Origin: Thioploca ingrica
GTDB taxonomy: Bacteria; Pseudomonadota; Gammaproteobacteria; Beggiatoales; Beggiatoaceae
Assembly: GCA_000828835.1 (NCBI GenBank)
Contig: AP014633.1
Coordinates: forward strand, 248,001-312,000
Direction: 5' to 3'
DNA: 64,000 nt
Shown: one piece after another, positions 40,835 to 51,565 of the stretch
Numbering within the stretch: the stretch's first letter is position 1
How the letters are laid out: each line of letters opens with the position of its first letter
Notes under the pieces: model-generated
Told to the model about the DNA's origin: nothing
The model's input: only the letters and a program-made list of their open reading frames with translations
The model's database searches: none
Position numbers and translations under genes: made by a program

Positions 40835-42244
40835 TTACAAACTGTAATACATATCAAATTCAATTGGATGAGTCGTCATACGCAAGCGGGTAATATCATC
40901 CATTTTGAGTTTAATATACGCATCAATGACATCATTGGTAAATACGCCACCGGCTAACAGGAAATCACGACCTTTATCCAGATATTCTAAAGCTTGTTCT
41001 AAAGAGAAACAAACGGTTGGAATATTCTTTTCCTCTTCTGGCGGTAAATCATACAAATCTTTATCCATTGCTTCACCAGGATGAAGCTTATTTTGAATAC
41101 CATCTAAACCCGCCATCATCATCGCTGCAAAAGCGAAATAAGGATTCGCAGTAGAATCCGGGAAACGGATTTCAACGCGACGGGCTTTAGGATTAGTGAC
41201 ATAAGGAATTCGTATCGATGCGGAACGGTTCCGTGCAGAGTAAGCTAATAAAGTTGGCGCTTCAAAACCGGGCACGAGACGCTTGTAACTATTAGTCGAG
41301 GGGTTAGTCAAGGCATTGATAGCGCGAGCATGTTTTAAAATACCACCAATGTAGTAGAGAGCTATTTCAGATAAATTACCATATTTATCACCGGCGAATA
41401 TATTCTTCCCATCTTTGCTTAAAGATTGATGGACATGCATACCGTTACCATTGTCACCAACTAAAGGCTTAGGCATAAAGGTAACCGTTTTGCCGTAACT
41501 TTTAGCGACATTCATCACCACATATTTGAGAATTTGAACTTCATCCGCTTTCTTGACTAGCGTATTAAAGCTCACTCCAATTTCACCTTGTCCAGCGGTA
41601 GCGACTTCATGATGATGAACTTCTGGCTTTAAACCCATTTGCAGGAGAGATAAACACATGGCGGAGCGGATATCATGTAAAGAATCCACGGGTGGTACCG
41701 GAAAGTAGCCGCCTTTTAAACCCGGACGATGTCCCAAATTACCATCGGCATAAATTTTTTCCGAATTCCAGTTGGCTTCATGCGAATCAATTTTGCAAAA
41801 GCAACCACTGATATCAGAACCCCACCGAACATCATCAAAAATAAAAAACTCATTTTCGGGACCAAAATAAGCGATATCAGCAATACCCGTTGATTTAAGA
41901 TAAGTTTCAGCCCGTTTGGCCAGTGAGCGTGGATCACGTTCATAACCTTGCATGGTCGAGGGTTCAATGACATCACAACGGAGGTTTAAAGTCACTTCAT
42001 CCGTAAACGGATCCAGAATAGCGGTGGTTGAATCGGGCATCAAAATCATGTCAGATTCATTAATCCCTTTCCAACCGGCAATAGAAGAGCCGTCAAACAT
42101 TTTGCCGTCAACAAAAGTCTCTTCATCAACCGTTTCTACCGCTGCCGTGACATGTTGTTCTTTGCCTTTGGTATCGGTAAAGCGTAAATCCACAAACTTA
42201 ACATGATGTTCCTTAATTAAATTTAAGACATTTTCAACAGACAT
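40835..42244 (-). CDS. glnA: Glutamine synthetase, type I
   Basis: A 469-residue dodecameric enzyme joining ammonia to glutamate with ATP. All landmarks of the GSI-beta type are present: [18 protein letters not shown] (about 48-65), the Glu-rich [13 protein letters not shown] (about 127), [13 protein letters not shown] (near 210), NGMHVHQS (near 264), [17 protein letters not shown], and the adenylylation tyrosine in LYDLPPEEE (near 398), where GlnE acts. Length matches E. coli GlnA. AAGGAGC lies nine bases before the ATG. No ntrBC follows; a strong terminator does. No NtrC or sigma-54 site could be identified by eye in the leader. Confidence 0.97.
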   Translation of the reverse strand: MSVENVLNLIKEHHVKFVDLRFTDTKGKEQHVTAAVETVDEETFVDGKMFDGSSIAGWKGINESDMILMPDSTTAILDPFTDEVTLNLRCDVIEPSTMQGYERDPRSLAKRAETYLKSTGIADIAYFGPENEFFIFDDVRWGSDISGCFCKIDSHEANWNSEKIYADGNLGHRPGLKGGYFPVPPVDSLHDIRSAMCLSLLQMGLKPEVHHHEVATAGQGEIGVSFNTLVKKADEVQILKYVVMNVAKSYGKTVTFMPKPLVGDNGNGMHVHQSLSKDGKNIFAGDKYGNLSEIALYYIGGILKHARAINALTNPSTNSYKRLVPGFEAPTLLAYSARNRSASIRIPYVTNPKARRVEIRFPDSTANPYFAFAAMMMAGLDGIQNKLHPGEAMDKDLYDLPPEEEKNIPTVCFSLEQALEYLDKGRDFLLAGGVFTNDVIDAYIKLKMDDITRLRMTTHPIEFDMYYSL

Positions 42245-42412
42245 TAAATTCTTGCTCCTTGAAATTAAACGTGAGATAAAATAATTAGTGGCTTAGTCAT
42301 CGTCGATAACCGTGAACTAAAATAATTCTCTCAAATCTTACAACGAAAATAGGTAGTGAGTTAAATGGCTTTTCCCCCGTTAGCAATCTGCGAGTTGGCT
42401 AACGAGTTACTT

Positions 42413-42490
42413 ACTCAGGTTACGCACGGCTGCGCTACCCCCTTTGACAAAAGGGGGGGGAACGGAAATAGTCTAATGCGTAACCTGAGT
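42413..42490. repeat. MITE-like inverted repeat
   Basis: Perfect 14-bp ends ACTCAGGTTACGCA and TGCGTAACCTGAGT bound a 78-base element. Inside is a second hairpin CCCCCTTT, GAC, AAAAGGGGG. It sits between the cation-efflux stop and the glnA promoter region. The nested palindromes suggest a non-autonomous mobile repeat or bidirectional terminator. Confidence 0.85.
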
Positions 42491-42524
42491 GAATCACACT
42501 TTAAATCTCCTGGTCAGTTAACTA

Positions 42525-43616
42525 TTAACTGAAATAAACTCGAATGGCATGAATTCTAGATTCACCTTTAGCTAATTCAACCAACTGCTGTGACAGCGTT
42601 TGAGCCTCTGCTATATCTTGCACTATTGTTAAAGATAAATAAATATCCACCGTTAATTTACCGGTCAAGTAATGTAACGTAATATTTTCAATGGCTTTAG
42701 CGGCATCTATGGATTGCCAACATCGCTGTAAATCAGTCGTAATTTCATGACGTAAAGGTAAATTTAAATTCGGTTCTACTTTCTCATCAGGTTCTGGGTC
42801 AATATGGACCAGTACATCAAAAATTCCCTCTATTTTGGCAATCAAATGAGCACGTACTGTTTCGGCAATTTGATGTCCTTCAGAAACACTAATTGAGGGA
42901 TTAACTAAAATATGAACATCAACTAAAACCTGCGATCCCATCGAACGAGTACGTAATTCATGTAAAGTCCGTACTTCCGCAATCGAAGTAATCACTTGTT
43001 TAATTTCATTTAACTGGTTTTCATCTAGACCGGTATCCACTAATTCCTTGGCACCACCCCATCCTAATGACCAACCAATATAGGCAATCATCAGACTGAC
43101 TCCCATCGCCGCAACCGCATCTAGCCAGATGATCCCGCTCATGCTACCGCTAATCCCAATCAACACCATCACTGAAGAAATCGCATCACTGCGATGATGC
43201 CAAGCACTGGCTTCTAACATTTTAGAACGTAAGCGCTTGGCAATATGTTGCGTATATTGGCATAAAGCTTCTTTAACTAAAATGGTCAGGATGACCACGG
43301 CTAGGCTGATACGCGTTGGTTGCCATAACAAAGTAGGGTCTAATAACCGTCGTCCACTATTGATTAATATCCCTACGGCGACGATTAAAAGTAAACTACC
43401 TACCGCAATGGTAGCTAAAGTTTCAAAACGAGCATGTCCATAAGGATGATTCACATCGGCATCCAGTGTACTATATTTTGCAGCGATTAACACAATACCA
43501 TCACTGATTAAATCAGATAAAGTATGAAATCCATCGGCAATTAAAGCCTGTGAATGTCCGATGATACCCAATAAAATTTGAAGGAAAGATAATAAAGCAT
43601 TGATCACCGCACTCAA
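42525..43616 (-). CDS. Cation diffusion facilitator (metal efflux), start uncertain
   Basis: A CDF-family antiporter that exports divalent metals against protons. It has six membrane segments, the HSQALIADGFHTLSDLISD motif (TM2 metal site), GWHHRSDAISS-like AWHHRSDAISSVMVL in TM5 (His and Asp ligands), and a C-terminal cytoplasmic dimer domain (from about 215). The first standard start is the TTG at 43616, which has no ribosome-binding site. Homology continues upstream in frame (NERYFATRHVARLSAVI matches the family N terminus) to about 43703, but no ATG, GTG or TTG occurs there. An ATC at 43703 with AGGA five bases upstream is a possible start, or the true 5' end is lost. Confidence 0.85.
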   Translation of the reverse strand: MSAVINALLSFLQILLGIIGHSQALIADGFHTLSDLISDGIVLIAAKYSTLDADVNHPYGHARFETLATIAVGSLLLIVAVGILINSGRRLLDPTLLWQPTRISLAVVILTILVKEALCQYTQHIAKRLRSKMLEASAWHHRSDAISSVMVLIGISGSMSGIIWLDAVAAMGVSLMIAYIGWSLGWGGAKELVDTGLDENQLNEIKQVITSIAEVRTLHELRTRSMGSQVLVDVHILVNPSISVSEGHQIAETVRAHLIAKIEGIFDVLVHIDPEPDEKVEPNLNLPLRHEITTDLQRCWQSIDAAKAIENITLHYLTGKLTVDIYLSLTIVQDIAEAQTLSQQLVELAKGESRIHAIRVYFS

Positions 43617-43703
43617 CCGTGCAACATGCCGGGTGGCAAAATAACGTTCGTTTTGAGCTGGGTTAACTGAATTGACCCTATTGAAGTCTTTAGTAGCGAT
43701 GAT

Positions 43704-44061
43704 TTGTTCCTGCCAAAGCGGGTATCTTTGATGGGCAAATTAATAATGTAATATTATATCGTTATTTTACGTAAAACTAAATAATAAACTCTCACCGATT
43801 ATTAACCCCAAAATGGGCACAGCTCATTGAAAAAAAAGTAACCCCTCTCCAAAGTGCTTGTCATTGTTTTATCTCTAAATCTATAAATTAATATTTAAAA
43901 TTACTTAGTTACAAACGATAGTTTTTTTATATATTAAAAGACTGCCCTAATACCTTGAAAATTTAGTATTATAAAAATAATGTCAGAATTATTTTATCGG
44001 TCTATACTATTTATAATTTGACGCATAAGCGTTACATCGATATTTGTAAGGAGATTTAGGT
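43704..44061. other. AT-rich intergenic region
   Basis: No gene is visible in these 350 bases. They separate the divergent cation-efflux and giant secreted-protein genes, so both promoters should be here. AT content is too high to choose a -10/-35 pair with confidence. GTAAGGAGATTTAGGT before 44062 contains a strong ribosome-binding site for the giant gene. Confidence 0.5.
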
Positions 44062-47000
44062 ATGACATTGTTTACCTCTCGCATTGAGGTCCATTGGATC
44101 ATTCGGTATATCTTATGGTTATTTCTTTTGTTTGGCAATTGGCTTTCAGTTGCGTGGAGTGAAGTACCAACCTCAGTTAATCTGACTTTGATTGATACCA
44201 AAATAAATGGCATTGATAATGTTACCGGACTCAACCAGGTTAATTCAGTCGCTATCAGTTCTGACGGTAGGCACCTTTATGCGACTAGTTTCGATGGTGC
44301 GATCACTGTTTTTAGTCGTGACAATGGTAGTGGTAAATTATCGTGGGTTCAAACGGTCAATAATAGTGATTTAGACAATAATGGCTTGAACGGTGCCAGT
44401 GCGGTACTCGTCAGTCCGGATAGTAAACATGTCTATGTGGCCAGTGCCCTTGATAAAGCGGTGGTGGTTTTTACGCGAGATCAGACCACTGGAAAGTTAA
44501 CTTTAGTTGAAATTCAACAGGATGGCAGTAGTGGTGGTGATGGTTTAGAAGGTGCTAATGCTTTAGCCATGAGTGCTGATAATTTACGTCTTTATGTGAC
44601 GGCTGTTAATGATAACGCTTTAACGGTATTTGCACGAAATGTGAATAGCGGCGGTTTAACCTTTCTCAGTAAGCAACAACAAGGTTTAACTACACCAACG
44701 CATGTCACAGTAAGTCAAGATAATGTGTTTATTTATGTTACCAATAGTAATTCGGTTAGCCGCTTTACTCGTAACCCCACTCAAGGAGAAATCGCTTATG
44801 TCGATACTTTAAGTAGCAGCGGGGTTGACGGTGTTGCGGATCTCAATGGTGCTCAAAGTATGACGATTAGTCCGGATAATAATCAGGCTTATATCGTGAG
44901 TAGCGATAACAGTGCTTTACTGGCTTTTAGCCGAGATGCCAGTGGTAAATTGACTTTTTTGCAAACTTATCGAAATAATGATAATGGAATAAAGGGATTA
45001 GGTGGGGCACATTCTGTCGTTGTTAGTCCAGATGGTCGTTTAGTTTACGTGGCTGGCATGAATAATAGTGCCATTGCGGTATTCAATCGTGATACCAATA
45101 CCGGTTTACTGAGTTTCAACAATCTGGTACAAAATAGTAGTAGCTTAGATGGTGTTACTGCGGTAACGACGAGTCCAGATGGCAACCATATTTATACTGC
45201 TGCAACTTTTAGCAAGGCGATTAGTGCCTTTACAACTAAATCGACTGATTTAGAGATTACCTTAACCAGTTCTGAAAAAGTACCTATCAATAGTCCATTA
45301 ACCTACAATATTACGGTCAATAATAAAGGTGGCGAACCGGCAACCGGTATTACCTTAATCGATACCTTACCCACCGGCGTTACTTTTGCTCCAATACAAT
45401 CGACTCAAGGTTGTAGCTATGACGCTAATACTAATCAAGTCACTTGCTCATTAGGTGAACTGCAACCGAACACCACAGCTTCAGCGCTGGTAACAGTAAT
45501 AACCCCAGCAACCGTTACAACAAGTACCTTAACCAATAAAGTAGCGGTGACTGCCAATCAAGCGGATAGCAATTCAGCTAACAATACCGCTGAAAAAAGT
45601 ACCCAATTATCAGAAACCGTTTCCAAGGCTGATTTAAAAGCAGAGATTTCAACTAATTTAGAAACCGCTAGTATTAACAGTCCCTTAATTTATACGGTTA
45701 CGGTCACCAATCAAGGACCCGATCTGGCTAATAAGGTTGTATTAACCAGTACGTTACCAACTGGGGTAATTTATGATGCGACCAAGAGTGCTTCGTTTTG
45801 TACCAACACCGCCGGTACGGTTAGTTGCCAATTGGGTACAATGGAAGTTAATAAACCCGTACAGGTAGCGATTCATGTTACGACACCGGGAACGCCAGGA
45901 ACTCTGAACTTTACTACCCGTGTCAACAGCGATGATTTTGATCCAACGTCGACTAACAATACGGCCAGTAAAACAATCAATGTTGCTAATCTTCAATTTG
46001 ACTTAGTTATTGTTGATGCAGTAGCCAATCCCTCCACCAATATTAATGTGGGTAGTGATCTCACTTATACCGTCACTGTCGCTAATAACGGTCCGACTCA
46101 AGCCAGCGAGGTTACTTTAACCACCACTTTGCCGTCGCAAGTAAGTTATATTTCTAGCACACCCGCTTGCACTCAAGTTCAAGGGCAAGTAACTTGTGTA
46201 TTAGGTAATTTAAATGCTAATGCTAATCAAAAGGTTGTGATTACAGCGCGAGCAGTTCAAATATCAACGAATATCTCTAATACTTTCTCAGTCAGTGCCA
46301 GTGGGCAAGATACCAATGGTAGCAATAATTCTAAAGCAGTCACTCTGGGGAGTATTGTGGGTCAAATTGCAGATTTTGTCGTTACGGTAGATGATGGTGG
46401 TAAAACCGTATTAGTTGGTGGTTCAGTCACTTATGCTATAACGATTACTAATAATGGGAATACGGATGATTCTGTTGTTCTCAATGTGGGCTTAACGGGT
46501 AAGAACGTGACCATAGGGACTATCGAAGGTAAAAGCTGCGGTACGGGTCCGAGTTTTAGTTGTCAAATTGGTGTCATTGCGGCTGGAAAAAGTGAAAAAG
46601 TAACGGTTCAAGCCACACCCAATGAATTAGGCAATATCACTTTAACTGCTAAAGCCGAAGGCAAGGCTTTTGATCCCAACCCATCAAATAACACGGTAAC
46701 TAAAGAAACCGCCGTTTCTGACAAACAAATTGATTTAGGTGTGACTATAGCGGCTGTGCCTAATCCGGCTTTCTTAGCGAAAAACCTCATTTATACCATC
46801 ACGGTTACCAACATTGATACTAACAATCAAGCCACCGGCGTCACGGTAACACAGGAATTACCACCCGGGGTAACTTTTGTTGCTGCGAAGGCAACTCAAG
46901 GTCAGTGCACTCAAACGAATAACCTCGTGACTTGTCCACTGGGACCACTCGATCCCAATGGCAATGCTAAAATTGATACCGAAGTCACGCCACAATCCAC

Positions 47001-50000
47001 GGGTAAATTAAAAAGTACAGTTACCGTCAACAGTGCGGTTTTTGATCCACAACCCGCTAATGATACCGCGAGTATTGAAGTAGAGGTGAGTCAATTTAAA
47101 GCGGATCTCAGTTTAATCATCACCGATACCCCGGATCCAGCCGCTATCAATGATCCACTCACTTATACTTTCACCGTCACTAATAATGGTCCCGATCCGG
47201 TAACCAATATCGAATTAGTGAGTACGCTACCTCAAGGTATTACGATTAAAACGCCAGCCCAATTGACTCCAGCCGCAGTAGGTGGTAATTGCCTTGATAT
47301 GGATGTAGCGAGGGAAATTCATTGTACGATTCCCACTTTACCCAATCAAGGTACTGCAACGATGACTTTAGTCGTTACGCCTACCGTGTTGGGTGAATTA
47401 ACTAACAGCGCTTATGTTAAAGGTAAAGAATTTGATGACAATGAAGAAAATAACAAAGTCACTGCTGTAACTCAGATTAACAATCCAACCACATTGTTTT
47501 TAGTCGAAACTCAAAAAAATGGCGTTGCTGGCATCCAAGGCTTGGAAGGAATAAACGCCCTCACCGTAAGCCTAGACGGTCAGTATGTTTATGCCGCCGG
47601 TTTCACTGACAATGCTTTAGTGGTTTTTAAGCGTGAAGAAAGCGATGGACGACTCAAATTTTTCCAAGTTATTCATAATGATGCTAACGGTGTTACTGGC
47701 TTAACCAATGCGAGTAGTGTTAGCGTCAGTCCTGATAATGCCTTTGTTTATGTGACCGGTTTTAAGGACACAGCGGTGGCGGTGTTTAGTCGGGATGCGG
47801 TGAGTGGCGTACTCAATTTTGTCGAAGTTCAAAAAAATGGTGCTGCTGGTGTGCAAGGTTTAGGTGGTGCTTTTGCAATTTTAGCCACCACCAAACAAGT
47901 TTATGTTGCTGGAAGTAGTGATGATGCCATTGCGATTTTCAATCGGGATTCCAAAACCGGCCAACTGAGCTTTCAAGAAGCGATTAACTTCGCCGATGCT
48001 TCACAGAGTTTAGACGGTGTTAATGCGTTAGCAGTCAGTCCTGATGGCTTGTATTTATTTGCCGCGAGTCTCAATAGTAATCGTTTATCGGTATTTCGGC
48101 GTGACTCCGAAAGTGGCGCACTGAGTTTAATTCAAACGCTCACCAATAATGTGGCTGGCGTACAAGGCTTAGAACAAGCCAGTGGGGTCATTGTCAGTCC
48201 TGATGGCAAGCAAGTTTATACGGTTGGCAAAGGCAATGATAATGCTATCACCGTTTTCCAACAGGATCCGCAAACCGGTGTACTCGGTTTTGTGGAAGTT
48301 CATCGCAATGGTATCGAAGGGGTAACCGGACTGAATGGGGTAGAAGATTTAGCGATTAGCCCGCGTGGTGATTATGTTTATGTAGTCAGTAGCACTGATA
48401 ATGCCGTAGCCGTATTTCGGCGAGATCTCACCACTGGCAGACTCACTTTTGTTGATAGACGCATCGATGGGATTGATGGCGTAGACGGACTGGCGAGTGC
48501 CCGTGCAGTTGCAGTCAGTCCTTCGGGTGCTCATATTTATGTGGCTGGTTTTGGAGATAATGCCATTGCGGTTCTGAGTGTTGCCACCGCCGATTTGAAC
48601 CTGGTGATGAGTGACGGTGAAGATCCCGTCAATGTGGGTGATAACGTTGCTTATACCTTAACTTTAACTAACAATGGTCCCCATCAAGCCACTGGAATTC
48701 TGTTAACAGAACAACTCCCAGAAAATATTAACTTAATGTCATCAAGTCCCAGTCAAGGTCAATGTTTAACTGCCGAGAAACAGTTACAATGTACTTTAGG
48801 AAGCTTGAAAGCCGGTAGCAACCTGACCCTGTCACTCGTGGTAGCTACCTCTGAACCCGGGGAATTGAGCCAAACCATGACTGTCATCGCGAATGAATTT
48901 GATCCGACTCCGGTAAACGTTACCGAAACCACGCAAGTCACTGCGAAAGCAGATTTATGGGTCAATATTGACGCTACGCCAACTATCGCTCGGATTCAAA
49001 CGCCGGTAACCTATACTATCACCATTACCAACGATGGTCCTCACCCGGCGAAAGATATCACCCTTCAAAATGAAATCCCTAACGGAGTACAATTTAACTC
49101 AGCACAACTTAGTCCAGAATCAACGCCTTGCGATTTTGATGTCGACAAGCGTACTGTTAATTGTGCTATCGCTGAGCTAGCAACTGGAGCCAATCGGATA
49201 GTGACTTTGATCGTTACTCCCACCCAAGAAGGCGCTACGCTCGAAAGTATAGCTACCGTAAATGCTTCAACCTTTGATCCCAATTTACTGAATAACACTG
49301 CGAAACAGGCGATGGAAGTTTTAGTCAATATCATCGAGGAAACTTATGATAATGATGGGAAAAAGCTAGAAAATTACATTATTGGCCCCACTGGCGCTGT
49401 GATTGGCGGTTCTATTGCCGGTACGATTGATAACCAAGGGTTGATATCCAACGCTTGGATTTTACCGAATACCCTCATCAGCGGGGGCAAATTATCCAAA
49501 ACGATTACCAATGAAGGCATCATTGAAAACGTGCAATTACTGAGCGGTACGACAATTAATGGCGGAATTTTACGCGGTACCATTACCGGCTTTCCGACTG
49601 ATCTGGCGATGATCAATGCGCGAATTGCCGCAGGTACCCAGTTGAGCTATGTCATTATTGGGAGCAATAGCCAAGTTGATCCACAAGTAAAACTGGGGGA
49701 AGGGGTTACTTTTAAATCCAGCGCGAATATTCCAGAAGGAATTGATTTAACTTCACTTTTTCCGTTTATTATTGAACCCATTACCCAGAGTAAAGCCGTC
49801 AACTTAGCTATGGATGTGGTTGCTGGCGAAGGTTTAACTTTACTTGCCGCCATCAATGCCATTCCAGAACTGCGAGAAAATGATTTAACCTTTTCCCAAT
49901 CGTTAACAACCGGTTATTTATCATTGTCTTTAGCGGATGGCGAGCAAATGATATTAATCCCGCTGCGCATTTCACAACTGGCCGCGACAACTCCACCCCA

Positions 50001-51360
50001 AATGACCGAGCATTCTGACGGGAGTGTCACTTTTGTCGTTCAAGGTGGACGGCTGATTTTAGCTTACCCGGCACCACAAAGTCCTACCGATTTACAGACT
50101 GTCTTAGAAAATCTCGGCTTAAATCAAGTTCAAGCTGAAGCGGATGGCAATTTAACGATTTTTGCTCAAAATCAATTCCAAACGCGTCCCGATTTACATA
50201 CTCAACAAATCAGTCCGTTATTACCATTGGGTTTAGAAGCGACGCCTTCACCGCTAGTACAAGGTTCAAGCCTATTTGTCCTGAGATTTGTTGATACCGA
50301 GAATAAACACCGGCAACAATTTTTCTATCCGACTCCCGCTCATCAGGAAGAACTGTACCTAGCATTACAAGGTTTTCCGGGTGCCAGTGCCGTTGAATTT
50401 TATAATACGGGTAAAGTTTCAGTAAAAATTGGGGCACGCACTTATTCTGGGGTATTTGACTACCCAGTCAAAACTGGGAATGCGAACACGGTGACGCAAT
50501 TACTGCCGGTACCCGATAAAAATGGCGACGGCAGTGAAGACATTCGAGTTCTTTATGCGAATGGTGATCAACAACTCGTTTATCTTTTACCTTTCCCAGA
50601 GATTGCCGAGGAAATTCAAGCCATTCCCGCAGTTCAATCGACTGGTTATGTGGTGTCTCAAGACATTCAGGGTAACTTACTCTTAATCCAAGGGAATAAT
50701 CGTTTATTAATGACCACGACCAATTTGAAACAACTGGATAAAGCAACACCGGCTCAAATGACGATTAATTCAGACGGCAGTGCTGAATTTATTACCAACT
50801 CTGGATTACAAGCTCTAACTCAACCGATTGTGCAAGAAATGACCAGCCTAAAAAATGCTGTACGTGGTTTAGGGATAACTACTATCGTCACCGAATCGAA
50901 TGGCAACCTCAGCTTACCGGTAACGACAACTCGCAGCTTTAATGCACGTCCGGCGCTGAGATCAACCCCGACGTGGTTAGCCATGCCGCTGGGATTAAAC
51001 ACGGTACCGACTTCTTTACCAGGCGTATTAACCACCATGCTAGTTTTTAGAGATGAAACCGGTACTAAACGTCAACAATTGATTTATCCAGCCGCGAAAT
51101 ATCCAGATAATCTTTATCAATTCTTCGCTCGTCAACCCTCGGTTGAAACAGTTACTTTCGACAATGACGGTACCGTACTAGTCCGGGGTGGTAGCTTCAA
51201 TTTACACGGCATATTTGATTACGTCGTGACTAACACTGGCACACCAACCGGTGGTATTCAATTTAGTTCAACGACAGACATCAATGGAGATGGTATCACT
51301 GATTTTGCAGTCATCTATGCCAATGGGGAAAGACAAGTGATTTATCAAATACCGCAATAA
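44062..51360 (+). CDS. Giant secreted beta-propeller / DUF11 repeat protein
   Basis: A 2432-residue protein with an N-terminal signal segment (about residues 11-34). Domain order: a seven-bladed lactonase/YVTN-type propeller (about 45-390; repeat pattern ...VSPDGxxVYVAG...NAIAVFxRD...), six DUF11 Ig-like repeats (about 395-1140; each with YTVTVTNNGP and later a TLP-G-V motif), a second seven-bladed propeller (about 1146-1500), two more DUF11 repeats (about 1510-1756), a strand-rich Gly/Thr/Ile region like a beta-helix (about 1767-1890), and two homologous C-terminal modules each ending in NGDG...YANG...QxxYxxP. DUF11 units are typical of cell-surface adhesins or matrix proteins. Neither sorting signal nor autotransporter barrel is seen. 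No enzyme active site was recognised. Confidence 0.85.
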   Translation: MTLFTSRIEVHWIIRYILWLFLLFGNWLSVAWSEVPTSVNLTLIDTKINGIDNVTGLNQVNSVAISSDGRHLYATSFDGAITVFSRDNGSGKLSWVQTVNNSDLDNNGLNGASAVLVSPDSKHVYVASALDKAVVVFTRDQTTGKLTLVEIQQDGSSGGDGLEGANALAMSADNLRLYVTAVNDNALTVFARNVNSGGLTFLSKQQQGLTTPTHVTVSQDNVFIYVTNSNSVSRFTRNPTQGEIAYVDTLSSSGVDGVADLNGAQSMTISPDNNQAYIVSSDNSALLAFSRDASGKLTFLQTYRNNDNGIKGLGGAHSVVVSPDGRLVYVAGMNNSAIAVFNRDTNTGLLSFNNLVQNSSSLDGVTAVTTSPDGNHIYTAATFSKAISAFTTKSTDLEITLTSSEKVPINSPLTYNITVNNKGGEPATGITLIDTLPTGVTFAPIQSTQGCSYDANTNQVTCSLGELQPNTTASALVTVITPATVTTSTLTNKVAVTANQADSNSANNTAEKSTQLSETVSKADLKAEISTNLETASINSPLIYTVTVTNQGPDLANKVVLTSTLPTGVIYDATKSASFCTNTAGTVSCQLGTMEVNKPVQVAIHVTTPGTPGTLNFTTRVNSDDFDPTSTNNTASKTINVANLQFDLVIVDAVANPSTNINVGSDLTYTVTVANNGPTQASEVTLTTTLPSQVSYISSTPACTQVQGQVTCVLGNLNANANQKVVITARAVQISTNISNTFSVSASGQDTNGSNNSKAVTLGSIVGQIADFVVTVDDGGKTVLVGGSVTYAITITNNGNTDDSVVLNVGLTGKNVTIGTIEGKSCGTGPSFSCQIGVIAAGKSEKVTVQATPNELGNITLTAKAEGKAFDPNPSNNTVTKETAVSDKQIDLGVTIAAVPNPAFLAKNLIYTITVTNIDTNNQATGVTVTQELPPGVTFVAAKATQGQCTQTNNLVTCPLGPLDPNGNAKIDTEVTPQSTGKLKSTVTVNSAVFDPQPANDTASIEVEVSQFKADLSLIITDTPDPAAINDPLTYTFTVTNNGPDPVTNIELVSTLPQGITIKTPAQLTPAAVGGNCLDMDVAREIHCTIPTLPNQGTATMTLVVTPTVLGELTNSAYVKGKEFDDNEENNKVTAVTQINNPTTLFLVETQKNGVAGIQGLEGINALTVSLDGQYVYAAGFTDNALVVFKREESDGRLKFFQVIHNDANGVTGLTNASSVSVSPDNAFVYVTGFKDTAVAVFSRDAVSGVLNFVEVQKNGAAGVQGLGGAFAILATTKQVYVAGSSDDAIAIFNRDSKTGQLSFQEAINFADASQSLDGVNALAVSPDGLYLFAASLNSNRLSVFRRDSESGALSLIQTLTNNVAGVQGLEQASGVIVSPDGKQVYTVGKGNDNAITVFQQDPQTGVLGFVEVHRNGIEGVTGLNGVEDLAISPRGDYVYVVSSTDNAVAVFRRDLTTGRLTFVDRRIDGIDGVDGLASARAVAVSPSGAHIYVAGFGDNAIAVLSVATADLNLVMSDGEDPVNVGDNVAYTLTLTNNGPHQATGILLTEQLPENINLMSSSPSQGQCLTAEKQLQCTLGSLKAGSNLTLSLVVATSEPGELSQTMTVIANEFDPTPVNVTETTQVTAKADLWVNIDATPTIARIQTPVTYTITITNDGPHPAKDITLQNEIPNGVQFNSAQLSPESTPCDFDVDKRTVNCAIAELATGANRIVTLIVTPTQEGATLESIATVNASTFDPNLLNNTAKQAMEVLVNIIEETYDNDGKKLENYIIGPTGAVIGGSIAGTIDNQGLISNAWILPNTLISGGKLSKTITNEGIIENVQLLSGTTINGGILRGTITGFPTDLAMINARIAAGTQLSYVIIGSNSQVDPQVKLGEGVTFKSSANIPEGIDLTSLFPFIIEPITQSKAVNLAMDVVAGEGLTLLAAINAIPELRENDLTFSQSLTTGYLSLSLADGEQMILIPLRISQLAATTPPQMTEHSDGSVTFVVQGGRLILAYPAPQSPTDLQTVLENLGLNQVQAEADGNLTIFAQNQFQTRPDLHTQQISPLLPLGLEATPSPLVQGSSLFVLRFVDTENKHRQQFFYPTPAHQEELYLALQGFPGASAVEFYNTGKVSVKIGARTYSGVFDYPVKTGNANTVTQLLPVPDKNGDGSEDIRVLYANGDQQLVYLLPFPEIAEEIQAIPAVQSTGYVVSQDIQGNLLLIQGNNRLLMTTTNLKQLDKATPAQMTINSDGSAEFITNSGLQALTQPIVQEMTSLKNAVRGLGITTIVTESNGNLSLPVTTTRSFNARPALRSTPTWLAMPLGLNTVPTSLPGVLTTMLVFRDETGTKRQQLIYPAAKYPDNLYQFFARQPSVETVTFDNDGTVLVRGGSFNLHGIFDYVVTNTGTPTGGIQFSSTTDINGDGITDFAVIYANGERQVIYQIPQ

Positions 51361-51444
51361 TCGGTTACTCACTTTTATGGGGTTGGGTTACGGCTAATGC
51401 CTAACTCAACCTGATCTACCACCGAATGGTTTCCCTCACCCCAG

Positions 51445-51465
51445 CCCTCTCCCAAAGGGAGAGGG
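51445..51465. repeat. Perfect palindrome of the CTCTCCC family
   Basis: CCCTCTCCC, AAA, GGGAGAGGG: perfect 9-bp arms, in a CACCCCAG-preceded context typical of a widespread dispersed repeat. A shorter copy is at 61333. It may terminate the giant gene's message or be an inert repeat. Confidence 0.8.
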
Positions 51466-51565
51466 AGCTCAAATTGAAAAAATTTAATCAAGATGAGTTT
51501 AAGGTCACTTAACTCCATAAAAAAACTTAAATTAAGTAGCGCAAATCGCAATAGCTAAGCAAGGT

